Numbered from the stretch's first letter, positions 46,161-55,449 are shown. The stretch is 64,000 nt of DNA from Bactericera cockerelli (GCA_024516035.1 CM044963.1:21702176-21766175), one strand, 5' to 3'. Numbers and translations are program-made. Notes: a model not told the origin generated them from the sequence alone.

Positions 46161-46270
46161 GTTCTAATAGTATTTACACAACACAATTTACATCTTTTGT
46201 GTACCTACAAATTACAGTTCTAATAGTATTTACACAACACAGTTTACATCTTCTGTGCACCTACACATTA
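46161..46270 (+). repeat. 56-bp tandem duplication upstream of gene A
   Basis: GTTCTAATAGTATTTACACA starts at 46161 and again at 46217; each unit contains TTTACATCTT. It lies 130-240 bp ahead of gene A's first exon and may have altered its promoter. Confidence 0.85.
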
Positions 46271-46339
46271 TGGGTACCTAACACCTGTCTGTTGTGTGTA
46301 AGCACTCATCATTGTATGTCACACGTCGTAAGCAGACAA

Positions 46340-46403
46340 CAGTGCAGTATCATTTGCTTTCCTCACAATACATTAGACGAGCGTACAACCTTTTCCTTTA
46401 ATA
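46340..46403 (+). promoter_or_regulatory. Gene A putative promoter/5' UTR block
   Basis: GCAGACAACAGTGCAGTATC resembles GCAGACAATGGATATCAC of gene B and GCAGACAGAAGATATCAA of gene D. Unlike those, no TATAAAA precedes it, so the core promoter has diverged. The transcription start is not determined. Confidence 0.5.
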
Positions 46404-46417
46404 ATGGCGCTCCAGAT
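46404..46417 (+). CDS. Gene A, 14-nt first coding exon
   Basis: ATGGCGCTCCAGAT followed by donor GTAAGTATT. It encodes Met-Ala-Leu-Gln and the first two bases of the next codon; the acceptor at 48151-48152 supplies A, giving Ile. Recognised because genes B and D have 14-nt first exons with the same donor and phase. The 1.7-kb intron is filled with SINEs and a LINE fragment. Confidence 0.78.
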
Positions 46418-46534
46418 GTAAGTATTATTATTATTTTAACAGAACATATAATTATTACCTGTTCTTACCTATTTATTTGATATTATCTTTATTTTTTAAA
46501 TAAATTTCAAGTAGGTACTTCTGGTTCAAATTGA

Positions 46535-46600
46535 CCTCAGAAGTTTGATTGATAAGGCGGAGGACTTATATGCGGAGATCAGTGGTTCAAGTACCAAATA
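46535..46600 (+). mobile_element. SINE A, degenerate head
   Basis: AGTTTGATTGATAAGGCGGA and GATCAGTGGTTCAAGTACC; an old copy inside the gene A intron. Confidence 0.7.
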
Positions 46601-46980
46601 TTTACAGCCGTGTTTATGAACAGAAAACGCCGTTTGAGCATGGTCTGAACCATTGTTTCCTTTAATATTATTGGCCTATAGCTTGTTTGAGACATTGCTG
46701 AGACACAAAATTCTATCTTCATAAATACGGGTGGTAGAAAAGCAAAATTGAGTATTTTTTTTTAAATGATGGATTTAATTAGTATAATACTAATTATAAT
46801 GAGTAGTTGTGATATTATGATTGTGATGGACACAAAAATGATAACTTTTTTACTAATGCTTCATGAAATATTACACATAATCCATCTAATTGCACCATTT
46901 CCATTCAAAAAATTGTTATTTCATACATGTCCAAATTTCCTAAACTAATCCCACATATTTTATCAGGCAATTGCACATAT

Positions 46981-47092
46981 TTTTCATTTCATACACTTTC
47001 TCTAGCTCTATGAAAGCATCATGGATATCCCGCTGCATTTCACGAAATTTTTCCATCGCTCTTCTCATGGTAAACACAGATTCAGTTGTTAC
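46981..47092 (-). pseudogene. Reverse-transcriptase fragment of another LINE
   Basis: The minus-strand frame reads VTTESVFTMRRAMEKFREMQ then RDIHDAFIELEKVYEMK, matching the RT region around the first catalytic Asp in many insect LINEs (F-I-D-L-E-K-A-Y-D). Here that Asp is Glu and the second is also Glu, and stops lie further upstream, so it is dead. It lies within the gene A intron. Confidence 0.72.
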
Positions 47093-47372
47093 TTCTACGA
47101 GCATTAATCCAAACTATGCCAGCTATGCCTCTCTTGTGTCCCTTCTCCAGGTATTAAGCTATTGAGGTATAAAGCTGATGCCACATCAGCTAACACCTCC
47201 ATACTTACAACATTCTTGTACATCTGCTTTCCATTATACAGGAGGTTAAAATAGACTTGGTGTCAAATCTCTTCAGCGGTAGTAGTGTAAATTGTAAATT
47301 GTATTTAGTAAAATTCCAGAAGGAATAATTTTCGCAGATACAAATAATATAAAATAGTTATTAAAAATTGTA

Positions 47373-47605
47373 GTCACCGTGGCAGAGTGAGTTAGCGCAC
47401 TAGGCATTGCACGCATGGTGACCTGAATTCAATTCCCAGCGGGGCAGGAAATTTTCTGCTCTGTACTTGGATGTTCGGGGTCTACTCATACCTCGTGAAG
47501 AAAAATGAGTAGCAAAATAAGATATTAGAATATGAAAAGATACGGAAAAAGTCCTATAATTCTGCGCTACCCACTAAAAATTGTTATATAATAACACAAA
47601 GAAAA
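47373..47605 (+). mobile_element. SINE C
   Basis: GTCACCGTGGCAGAGTGAGT head, B-box region TTCAATTCCCAGCGGGG, GGATGTTCGGGGTCTACTCA, GTCCTATAATTCTGCGCTAC and an AACACAAAGAAAAACATT end. It shows the uninterrupted site at which G inserted in the 30.7-kb copy. Confidence 0.88.
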
Positions 47606-47635
47606 ACATTATTATAAATATAGTTAGAAGTCAGC

Positions 47636-48055
47636 GTCGATGGCGCGTTGAATGCACTGGTTCTCGTAGGATCACCGAAGTTAAACAACGCCCAGCGACT
47701 TTGCTGGACGTTGCTTAACTTTTTGGCATTCTGGCCCAACCAAGGCTGGGTGAGGCTAATGTGGGTAACAGGTTTGTGCCGACCTCCGTGGCTCAGTGGT
47801 TAAGAGCATTGTTTACTGACCCGGAGGTTGCGGGTTCAAATCCCGGCCGGAGCGGAAATTTTTGACCGAAATTATTCGTTTCCGGAATGGCATGGATGTA
47901 AAGGTAAAGTGTCCTGAAGTAATGCGAAAGCGGTTCCGGGGCAAAGTTACCTTTTTTTTTAAAAAAAAAGCAGGTTTGTGAGTTTCCTTCAAATGGAGGC
48001 TATCACCCCTGTTTTGATAGGACCATGTAGTTGAAAGTGACGTTAAACTCAAATT
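47636..48055 (+). mobile_element. 5S-rRNA-derived SINE split by SINE E
   Basis: The head GCGTCGATGGCGCGTTGAAT, ACTGGTTCTCGTAGGATCAC and CGAAGTTAAACAACGCCCAG is a close 5S match. The tail resumes after the insert at CAGGTTTGTGAGTTTCC and ends at TGAAAGTGACGTTAAAC plus A. Located in the gene A intron. Confidence 0.92.
47779..47970 (+). mobile_element. SINE E, intact with 10-bp target duplication
   Basis: 192 bp. The tRNA-like head CCTCCGTGGCTCAGTGGTTA has B box GGGTTCAAATCCCGGCCGGA. The body includes CATGGATGTAAAGGTAAAGT and ends in T9A9. The duplication CAGGTTTGTG is at 47769-47778 and 47971-47980. Confidence 0.93.
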
Positions 48056-48152
48056 AAAAAAAAAATATATATACGAGTATATACAAAAAGGTCGATTCCT
48101 TCTGTTAGCTTACATAAATTAATAAATAAAATAGCCAACCAATGTTTTCCAG

Positions 48153-48546
48153 ACTCTCCATCACCTCATTGATGTTAGCCTGGATGATGGGTCTACTGAT
48201 AGCCAACAGCGAAAGCGCCGGAGAAGAAAAACCAGAACTGCTGACCAAGAAAACTATTGACACCATTTGCAATATGAGCCAGACCAGTTTCTGCACGGGA
48301 TCCTCCACTGACCCAGACGCGACATGTTCCGAGATGGGGAAGAATGCTGAACGTAATAATAATTCGGTCCTCCCTGAGGCGAGGTGTGACCAGGTAAACG
48401 CCTGTTCGTTCTTGGCTCTCGTAAACGGAACGTACAACTCGCTGGTGTACGTTTCGTACCAGAATAAAAGTGTGGACGCCGATAATAGCTCTCGAACCTA
48501 CAAGAAATGTAAGAATGGACTAATTGTGTACTCTTTGTACCCGTGA
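48153..48546 (+). CDS. Gene A, exon 2: secreted cysteine-rich protein
   Basis: The acceptor TTTTCCAG ends at 48152; the exon runs to TGA at 48546. With exon 1 the product is 135 residues. The N-terminus (LSITSLMLAWMMGLLIANSE) is a signal peptide. The mature part begins near LLTKKTIDTICN and has six cysteines spaced C-x7-C-x10-C-x19-C-x5-C-x34-C; sequons NMS, NGT, NKS and NSS; and the family block VNGTYNSLVYVSYQNKS, ending GLIVYSL. Genes B and C share the cysteine plan, so three disulphides in a compact extracellular domain are likely. I do not recognise the family; size and signal suit a secreted effector, salivary, venom or immune protein. AATAAA at 48882 may be its polyadenylation signal. 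An ATG-first reading from 48142 would cross the splice site. Confidence 0.9.
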
Positions 48547-49255
48547 TTTCTTTTTGAAACAAGACAGGGATTAGAATTAGGGTTCATTTTTATTGGTTTA
48601 ACATGGTTCATCGTTGACAGATTAAAAATATAGATAAAATACCTCATCGGATCCCTCACTCACTTCACATTACCACACCGGATAGTCATTAGCCATCTTT
48701 ATACCCTGCACAAGTACACACTGTCTTCATACCATCATTTATTTTGTTGAGACTGGGATTGTATTATCAGTTGAGAATAATATATTCCTTTTTTGTAGGT
48801 ACCTATATTTTGGTAAATTACAGCTTGATGTTTTTCCCCCCTCTCGTTAGTCAAAATGTAACTCTAATGTACCTTTATTTAAATAAATATATTATATTAT
48901 CACATGAGAAATTTATCAGTTTCCATATTGTATTTTCCATTTCATGAAACGAACGTACAAAATGTGTGCGGCGAATGAAAAAAAAAAACGTTTTATCGAC
49001 AAATTAATATCATGCTGTTAAACAAATAAGGACCTAAACGAGACCCTTGATGTAGAACAAATAATTCAAAAAAGCCAATCAATCCTACACTAATTTTTAC
49101 TGCCTACTATAATTTATTATTCTTATATCCTCCTAATGTATTTTTTTTTTTTCTTCTTTTAGGATTACATCAAATATTATACTCCTATTTAAGATAGAAT
49201 TAAAAGGTACATAAGGAAATAATAAAAATTATAGATTGTAGACCTTTACAAACTC
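48547..49255. other. Gene A 3' UTR and flank
   Basis: AT-rich with AATAAA at 48882-48887. No other gene. Confidence 0.6.
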
Positions 49256-49490
49256 AGCTGTGGGAAGAGCCGCAAGCATACTTGTTGCCTATCCCCTCTG
49301 CACAGCCAGGTTGATACGATGTTTCAGGAGGATTTTTGATCTGGGATCCCCCATTATATCTAATTTTCTCCCAACGTCTTGCACAAACTCTTTTGTATCG
49401 CTTCCCCAGGGCTCCAAGGTTTCAAATGCTAAAGGTATTATGTTACTTTAACATAAGTCAAGGAAGGTTCTATGTTTCCTAGTCGCTTAT
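49256..49490 (-). pseudogene. C-terminal fragment of a different retrotransposon ORF
   Basis: The minus strand reads IPLAFETLEPWGSDTKEFVQ, DVGRKLDIMGDPRSK, then HRINLAVQRG, a stop, and ATSMLAALPT. The pattern (P.A.ET..PWG, GDPRS, QRI..A.QRGN A.S.L..LP) is a C-terminal tail I associate with reverse-transcriptase polyproteins in invertebrate genomes. The in-frame stop and truncation mark it as dead. The LINE copy begins immediately to its right. Confidence 0.6.
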
Positions 49491-49832
49491 TCATTCATAT
49501 ACATAGCTGAAGGAAAACAAGAACAAACCACAAACTCCAAGAATAAATCACAACAAAGGATAATTAATACTACAAATACAAATGAAACGGAAACTCATGA
49601 TGATGATGATGATGACAAAATAAGCAGCAAAAACCAAAGTGAAATAAAACTCAATCATGAACATAATCACATTGAAGAACTCAATATTTCACCAGTATCA
49701 CCTATTCAATCAAGCTACAATAATTACATAAGTCCAAACATTGAAATAATTAATGATAAACCACTCCAAAAAGAACTTGAAAACCTTTGTATAATCAACA
49801 AAAATATAATAAAAACAAAAAACACGCAAAAC

Positions 49833-51359
49833 ATGCCTTTAGACTATAATCTCATTGAAAAAATCCCAGAAAATGATGAAGACAAGTCAGCCACAAACCA
49901 AAAAAAATCACAAAAACACATCTCCAAAATACAGGAACAACTATCATTACATTCGCTACAGATCAATGAAATACTCGAATACATAAAACATTCCAAAGGA
50001 AACTGGTCAAATCTAACTCACCATGAAGAAATCAATATAAAAGACCAGGAAACCAAAGGAGACAAGTCAATCTGCTATCTCATAGGAGACTTTCATCTCA
50101 AGGACATCAAAAAAGAACTACTGAAAAACTCAAAAATTTCCGAAACATACAACCTTCATACAAAAATTCAACCGGAATGCATCCTAAATGAAATAGTAAA
50201 ACTAATTCCAACTAACTTAACGAAAGACGATAGAGTAATAATATCCGGAGGTACAAATGACTTGTACTTAACCAAAGCCGAAGATGCAATCACAAATCTA
50301 AGAATATTAGTGAAACAACCATGTCCAGTAATACTGCTATCGATTCCACCTCAAAATTGTCTCCTTACTAACAAAGACATCACAAAACTCAATACCAAAA
50401 TACGACATGGATTAGAATCAATTTCAAATTGTCATTTTATAAACGTGCAAAAATTCATTAAAATGAAAGATATAAAAGAAAATGGCAAGACTCTGGGAGA
50501 TACAGCAAAGAAATGGCTTGGAAGTAAAATAACAAAAACGTTAGATTACATTCATAAACAAAAAAGTAGACCCCAAGCATTACAAGGTCCAAGAATTGCT
50601 CTTAATAAAAATAGCAATCAAAATATACATGTAAAATGGCAACAACAAACTAAAAAACAGATACATGATAAAACACGAAATCAGCAACAGCAGGAACATC
50701 ACCAATGGCAGCAGCAACAGGAGCACCAAGAACGAAGACAACAGCAGCACCAACAACAACAACAGCAGCAGTGGCATCAGCAGCACCAGCAGCAACTACA
50801 ACAGCAGCGGCAGTGGCATCAGCAGCAACAGCAGCACCACTACCAGCAGCAGCACCAACAACAAAAACAACAGCAGCAGCAACAACAACAAAAACAACAG
50901 CAGCACCAACAACAACAGCAGCAGTGGCATCAGCAGCAACAGCAGCACCACCACCACCAACAGCAGCACCAACAACAAAAACAACAGCAGCAGTGGCATC
51001 AGCAGCAACACCACCAGCAGCAGCAACAGCAACGCCACCACCGGCAACAACAACAGTACCCACAAGCAAGAACCTTGAATCATGTTCATCACACCTACTC
51101 AAATGATCTTCAATATCTAACAAGCAATATCACCCCAACTCAACAACAAGCACCAAATGCACAAGCTCCAGAAATTTTACTCTACTCTGCTCCCCCATCT
51201 CCTTGCGATAAATCTCACGCAACCACCATTCAACAAAACCACATACCGGGATCATCTCATAATCATGTTGTACCAGCGCAGCCACACTCGTATCACCACC
51301 AATACCAACCTGACCCATATTTTTTTCATCATGCCGCAACCCCAGTCACATGGATATAA
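49833..51359 (+). CDS. LINE ORF1 with SGNH-like domain and Gln/His tract
   Basis: First ATG at 49833, but the same frame is open back to 49452, through the junction, so the true start was lost by 5' truncation. Order: acidic/Asn-rich region; a domain with CYLIGDFHLKDI, RVIISGGTNDLYL and CPVILLSIPPQN (residues about 80-180 from this ATG); a basic linker; a Gln/His tract of about 120 residues (50690-51060); then a Pro/His-rich end. The three motifs match the esterase-like (SGNH) domain in ORF1 of CR1/L2-type elements, but the GDS nucleophile Ser is Phe here, so esterase activity is unlikely. ORF1 proteins bind element RNA and chaperone retrotransposition. The last 10 nt overlap the ORF2 start. 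Confidence 0.85.
   Translation: MPLDYNLIEKIPENDEDKSATNQKKSQKHISKIQEQLSLHSLQINEILEYIKHSKGNWSNLTHHEEINIKDQETKGDKSICYLIGDFHLKDIKKELLKNSKISETYNLHTKIQPECILNEIVKLIPTNLTKDDRVIISGGTNDLYLTKAEDAITNLRILVKQPCPVILLSIPPQNCLLTNKDITKLNTKIRHGLESISNCHFINVQKFIKMKDIKENGKTLGDTAKKWLGSKITKTLDYIHKQKSRPQALQGPRIALNKNSNQNIHVKWQQQTKKQIHDKTRNQQQQEHHQWQQQQEHQERRQQQHQQQQQQQWHQQHQQQLQQQRQWHQQQQQHHYQQQHQQQKQQQQQQQQKQQQHQQQQQQWHQQQQQHHHHQQQHQQQKQQQQWHQQQHHQQQQQQRHHRQQQQYPQARTLNHVHHTYSNDLQYLTSNITPTQQQAPNAQAPEILLYSAPPSPCDKSHATTIQQNHIPGSSHNHVVPAQPHSYHHQYQPDPYFFHHAATPVTWI
50690..51060 (+). repeat. CAG/CAA/CAC tract within ORF1
   Basis: Imperfect trinucleotide repeats encode Gln and His in the ORF1 frame. Alternative frames read as Asn/Ser, Ala/Thr or (minus) Leu or Val/Ala and are artefacts. 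Confidence 0.92.
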
Positions 51360-54300
51360 CGCATCCAGAGCAACACATACTTAGAAACAGAAATGAACAA
51401 AATCAATATAAATTCACAGATAACCTAAATCTCACAAAAATAAATTTAAACCCAGAATACATATCAAAAATAGATGACAACACATTAACCCAAATACTAC
51501 TGTTAGAATATGGTCAAGAATTACTAAATGAAATTTGGAATAACACAAATGAAGCATGTAACTTAAAATACGCATTTGAATTTTATCTACAAGAAGTTAA
51601 TAAATCTATCACAAATAAAATCACAGCCACAACAGCCCATGTTGTTGATACAAAACACATAAATCCACAGTTATGTACCTCATTAGAATATAAGATACCA
51701 GTAATATTAGATCACTTTCAAAGAAATAAAGATAAAATCAACAAAATTAATAATATCAAACCAAAAAATAAAATATCAAATAACCTAATTAAAATTAAAA
51801 CAACAACAAATAACAACGAAAAATTTAAAATCTTTTATCAAAACACCAGAGGTCTTAGAACAAAGACAAAACAAGTTTATCTAAAAACAATGAGCAAAGA
51901 ATATGATATAATTTGTTTAACAGAAACTTGGCTACATGATGGTATTAAAGATAGTGAACTATTTTGTAACAGCTACCAGATATTTAGATTAGATAGGGAT
52001 CTCAAAAAAACAAACAAAGAAACTGGTGGAGGAATTTTAATAGCTTTGAAAAGCAAATATACAGGAACATTAATCACAGAATTAAATAACATGTCCAATG
52101 ATTTTGAAAGCCTTTGGGTAAAAATTAGTAATCCAATAAACACAGATTTATGTTTAGTATATTTTCCACCTCCTCAAAAGAAAATAAAACTGATAGCTTT
52201 TGCAAATTCACTAGAAAAAAGAACTCCTTTAGAAAATAGTAATCTTCTAATCATGGGCGATTTTAATTTAAATTGTATCAAAGATAACTCTACCAACTTA
52301 ATGAACGCAGATAATCTAGCCCTTGAACTAAAATATATAATGAACACTCATAACCTAATTAGCATGAACAACATACAAAATGATTACGGAAAAACCCTTG
52401 ATTTAATTTTAAGCGAAGAAAAGCTTGCGCAAGACTTAATAATAAACAAAGCAACTAGTATTACAAAAAAACCAGACCCATATCATACCCCCATAACAAT
52501 ACACATAGAAAAAACGAAAAAAATCACGAAAACTAAAATTGAAACATCATTCAAATACAATTTTAGTCAAGTAAATTGGGTTGCTCTCTTCAACGAATGG
52601 ACCAATACAAATTGGGAACCACTTTTCTTGAATGAAGACATAAACGAGGCTTGTCAATTTTTTTACAATAAACTATATGAAATACTCGATAAACATGTAC
52701 CTAAATCCAATACAAAAAATAAATCGTATTTACATTGGTGGTCTAGAAAAACAATATCACTTTACAAAAAGAAAAAGAGAAAAAATAAATACTATCCTAC
52801 TACAGTGATACATCTACAAAAATACGAAAATATAAAGAATAAGTTCATCGATAGCGTAGAACAAGACTACCGCAAATTCATCAAAAAAATATCAAACGAA
52901 CTCAAATTTGAACCAAAAAATTTTTGGAACTTCATAAAGAGCAAAAGGAAAAAGCTTATACCAAAATCTTTCATAATAAATAATAAACCCGAGTCCAATA
53001 ATCAAATCATTGCTGATCAATTTGCTGACTTTTTTATGACTGTTTATAACAAAATAGAACACACTGACACATCCTCAACTTCTACAAATATAGATATTAT
53101 AGACATTAAAATGATATCAGAAGAGGATATCAGCAAGGCTATTAAGAAATTATCAATAAACAAAGGACCGGGGCCAGACAAAATACCATCAAAAAGTATA
53201 AAAAATGCATCTAAACTTATAACACCAAATTTATGCTACCTATTTAATCTATCAATTAAAAAAGGAATTTTCCCTACATTATTTAAACAATCCGAAATTA
53301 TACCAATTCCAAAAAAAGGAAACACTCAACTCATAAACAATTACAGACCCATTAATAAAGCAAATACATTTTCCAAAATTTTTGAAATAGTTATTTACGA
53401 TAAAATACATACAACAATAATGAAAAACATAGACAAAAATCAACATGGCTTCCTAAAGAAAAAATCAACCGAAACCAATTTAATTATAATGCAAACTAAA
53501 ATCATAGATACATTTAATGAAAACAAACAACTAGATGTTATATACACAGATTTTGAAAAGTTTTTTGATAAAATTCCGTTTAATACCCTAATAAAAGCTA
53601 TGAAAAAGTTAGGATTTACTAACAACCTGATACAATTCTTTCAATCCTATCTATTAAACCGAGAAATGCGAGTAAAATACGGAAACTCTACATCAAAACC
53701 ACTTGTACCCCCATCCGGAATTCCACAGGGTAATAAACTCAGTACCCTATTTGCAATTATGGTAATTAACTCTATTACTGAAAATATTAAACACTCAGAT
53801 AGTCTCATATTTGCAGATGATTTTAAAATATTTAAAACAATTTCATGCCCTCAAGACCTTTTAAATTTACAAGATGACCTTACTGCCACTCATAAATGGG
53901 CAAAAGAAAACGGTTTATCCTTTAATATAGAAAAATGTGAGCAGATGTCATACATACGTGGCGGTAAAAACTTCAAATTTCAACATCAATATACGCTTTT
54001 AAATGAAAAATTAAAAATCGTAAATGAAAAAAAAGACTTAGGTATCACATTCCAATCCGATGGAAAATTTAACAGACATATCACCCAAATCATAGCAGAA
54101 ACCTCGAAAAGACTAGGCATGATAAAAAGAAACTGCGAATACATTGAAGACACAGATACAATCCTTCAATTATATAGCTCAATAATCAGATCAAAACTAG
54201 AATACGGAGCAATTGTATGGAACCCTACAACCAAAGATTGGTCCAACAAGATTGAAATTATTCAAAAAAGGTTCGTAAGATATTTATTTTACAAAGCTAA

Positions 54301-54637
54301 CGGATTCTATCCCACCTATCCAGAACAAATATCTTATAAAGATCTGATATACCACCTTAATATCAAAACCCTCAAAGAAAGACGTGAAGACCAAGCAATA
54401 ATTTTTGTACACAAAATATGTAACAATCTCATAAACTGTCCACAAATTTTAGCAAAAATAAATTTTAACGTCCCAAATTTGAGATTCAGGTTATCAGATA
54501 ACAAAATAATATTTTCAACAAATAAAAATAAAATCCCAACATCTTTAGACATCGCTCTACAATCCTACAATAAACATGCAAATAAATTAGATCTAACAAT
54601 GGATTTAAATAAACTACTCAATATATTAAGGAGCTAA
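51350..54637 (+). CDS. LINE ORF2: endonuclease plus reverse transcriptase, intact
   Basis: 1095 codons, no stops or shifts. Residues about 157-385: apurinic-like endonuclease with FKIFYQNTRGL, ICLTETWLHDG, LLIMGDFNLNC and DPYHTPITIHI, the usual Asn, Glu, Asp and His positions. Residues about 600-880: reverse transcriptase with NKGPGPDKIPSK, NNYRPI, QHGFLKKKSTETN, VIYTDFEKFFDKI (first catalytic Asp), SGIPQGNKLSTLF and SLIFADDFKIF (catalytic Asp pair). The C-terminus has LGITFQSDGKFNRHI, YSSIIRSKLEYGAIVWNP and no RNase H. This is the layout of CR1 and Jockey clades, which nick target DNA and prime reverse transcription there. Its ATG lies 10 nt inside ORF1, suggesting coupled re-initiation. All core catalytic motifs are present, so the enzyme may be functional. 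Confidence 0.93.
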   Translation: MDITHPEQHILRNRNEQNQYKFTDNLNLTKINLNPEYISKIDDNTLTQILLLEYGQELLNEIWNNTNEACNLKYAFEFYLQEVNKSITNKITATTAHVVDTKHINPQLCTSLEYKIPVILDHFQRNKDKINKINNIKPKNKISNNLIKIKTTTNNNEKFKIFYQNTRGLRTKTKQVYLKTMSKEYDIICLTETWLHDGIKDSELFCNSYQIFRLDRDLKKTNKETGGGILIALKSKYTGTLITELNNMSNDFESLWVKISNPINTDLCLVYFPPPQKKIKLIAFANSLEKRTPLENSNLLIMGDFNLNCIKDNSTNLMNADNLALELKYIMNTHNLISMNNIQNDYGKTLDLILSEEKLAQDLIINKATSITKKPDPYHTPITIHIEKTKKITKTKIETSFKYNFSQVNWVALFNEWTNTNWEPLFLNEDINEACQFFYNKLYEILDKHVPKSNTKNKSYLHWWSRKTISLYKKKKRKNKYYPTTVIHLQKYENIKNKFIDSVEQDYRKFIKKISNELKFEPKNFWNFIKSKRKKLIPKSFIINNKPESNNQIIADQFADFFMTVYNKIEHTDTSSTSTNIDIIDIKMISEEDISKAIKKLSINKGPGPDKIPSKSIKNASKLITPNLCYLFNLSIKKGIFPTLFKQSEIIPIPKKGNTQLINNYRPINKANTFSKIFEIVIYDKIHTTIMKNIDKNQHGFLKKKSTETNLIIMQTKIIDTFNENKQLDVIYTDFEKFFDKIPFNTLIKAMKKLGFTNNLIQFFQSYLLNREMRVKYGNSTSKPLVPPSGIPQGNKLSTLFAIMVINSITENIKHSDSLIFADDFKIFKTISCPQDLLNLQDDLTATHKWAKENGLSFNIEKCEQMSYIRGGKNFKFQHQYTLLNEKLKIVNEKKDLGITFQSDGKFNRHITQIIAETSKRLGMIKRNCEYIEDTDTILQLYSSIIRSKLEYGAIVWNPTTKDWSNKIEIIQKRFVRYLFYKANGFYPTYPEQISYKDLIYHLNIKTLKERREDQAIIFVHKICNNLINCPQILAKINFNVPNLRFRLSDNKIIFSTNKNKIPTSLDIALQSYNKHANKLDLTMDLNKLLNILRS

Positions 54638-54821
54638 ATTAGTAGAGGAAGAAAAAAAAACTTTACTCCACCTTCTTTCCTTCACTGTTCATTATAAGAA
54701 TTTAATTCAACTGTACCCTAATTTAAGTTATTTTAAGTTAATTTTAAGCAACCATTGTAAACCGTTCAAAAATTTGAATTGTTAAAAATAAAATACAAAT
54801 ACAAATACAATACAAATACTC

Positions 54822-54925
54822 AACTCATATTTCCTCAAAGGGTAGGTATGAGTGGACATTGGACATCCAAGTATAGAGTAGACATCCCGCAACTCCACTC
54901 AGCCATGGTGACTATCGCGAGAATT
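54822..54925 (-). mobile_element. SINE C fragment
   Basis: The reverse complement carries GGCTGAGTGGAGTTGCGGG, ACTTGGATGTCCAATGTCCA and CTCATACC; degenerate, abutting the LINE tail. Confidence 0.7.
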
Positions 54926-54936
54926 TATTATATTAG

Positions 54937-55200
54937 AGCGCACGAATAGCTCAGTGGTTAAGCACTCTCTTGCCGTACGGAAGGTCTCGGGTTCGATCCC
55001 CGGCGCCGACAAAAATTTGTACTCAAAATTAGGTTACAGTTGTTTGTAAGGGATACCTTCCGGTGCGCTCGTGTTGAACCAGCACCTAAATATGAAGTCC
55101 TGTCGTCACTTCTCGCCCATCAGAGAGGAGGCATACTACGAGATAGGCACAAGCCTGTTTCATGGCTAAGAAATAAAAAAGGCTGTGAAACTGTTAATAA
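54937..55200 (+). mobile_element. SINE D, near full length
   Basis: Head CACGAATAGCTCAGTGGTTA, CGTACGGAAGG, GGGTTCGATCCCCGGCGCCG; body CCTTCCGGTGCGCTCGTGTT; tail GAAATAAAAAAGGCTGTGAA. A deletion of about 25 bp relative to the 27.5-kb copy lies near 55145-55160. Confidence 0.9.
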
Positions 55201-55265
55201 AAAAAATCCACTGATACCAATGTATAAATAACAAATCATAGTATAATGTTATCACTAACAAGTTT

Positions 55266-55435
55266 TATGGTTGTAATAATGGTGTTTACATAAACCTACA
55301 GGAACGTCAAATTAGTTATAATTAATTTACGAGTACCATCCAGGTATAAAACAGAGAGCAGACAATGGATATCACACCGTCGAAGAAACTACTTGCAAAT
55401 CATTGAATTCAACCGAGACGGTTCTTTTTTTAAAA
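55266..55435 (+). promoter_or_regulatory. Gene B promoter and 5' UTR
   Basis: TTTATGGTTGTAATAATGG then TGTTTAC at 55283-55289; TATAAAA at 55345-55351; GCAGACAATGGATATCAC and CGTCGAAGAAACTACTTGCA downstream. The same order appears ahead of the relic exon at 56459 and gene D at 63536. The TATA-to-ATG distance is 91 bp. TGTTTAC fits the forkhead core, which is an inference. Confidence 0.72.
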
Positions 55436-55449
55436 ATGGTCTTGAAAAT
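55436..55449 (+). CDS. Gene B, 14-nt first coding exon
   Basis: ATGGTCTTGAAAAT then donor GTAAGTACC. Met-Val-Leu-Lys plus AT; the acceptor at 56996-56997 supplies G, giving Met. A second, start-less version lies 1 kb downstream in the intron, so this is the only usable start identified for gene B. Confidence 0.78.

Larger units (their letters stand above)
49491..54822 (+). mobile_element. Non-LTR retrotransposon (CR1/Jockey-type), 5'-truncated
   Basis: About 5.3 kb: ORF1 (open from the 5' junction), overlapping ORF2, a short AT-rich 3' UTR and a tail of ACAAATACAAATACAATACA units (about 54795-54818). ORF2 has an apurinic endonuclease and RT but no RNase H. The ORFs are intact after the junction, so the insertion is recent, but the ORF1 start is missing. 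It splits the family cluster between genes A and B. No clear target duplication found. Confidence 0.92.

Noticed and set aside
47636..47705. Functional 5S rRNA gene
   Set aside because: Only part of the 5S sequence is kept, with substitutions, and it is fused to the same tail in several copies.
50580..51123. Poly-Asn/Ser, poly-Ala/Thr, poly-Leu and poly-Val frames
   Set aside because: Shadows of the Gln/His-coding CAG/CAA/CAC tract of LINE ORF1 in other frames.
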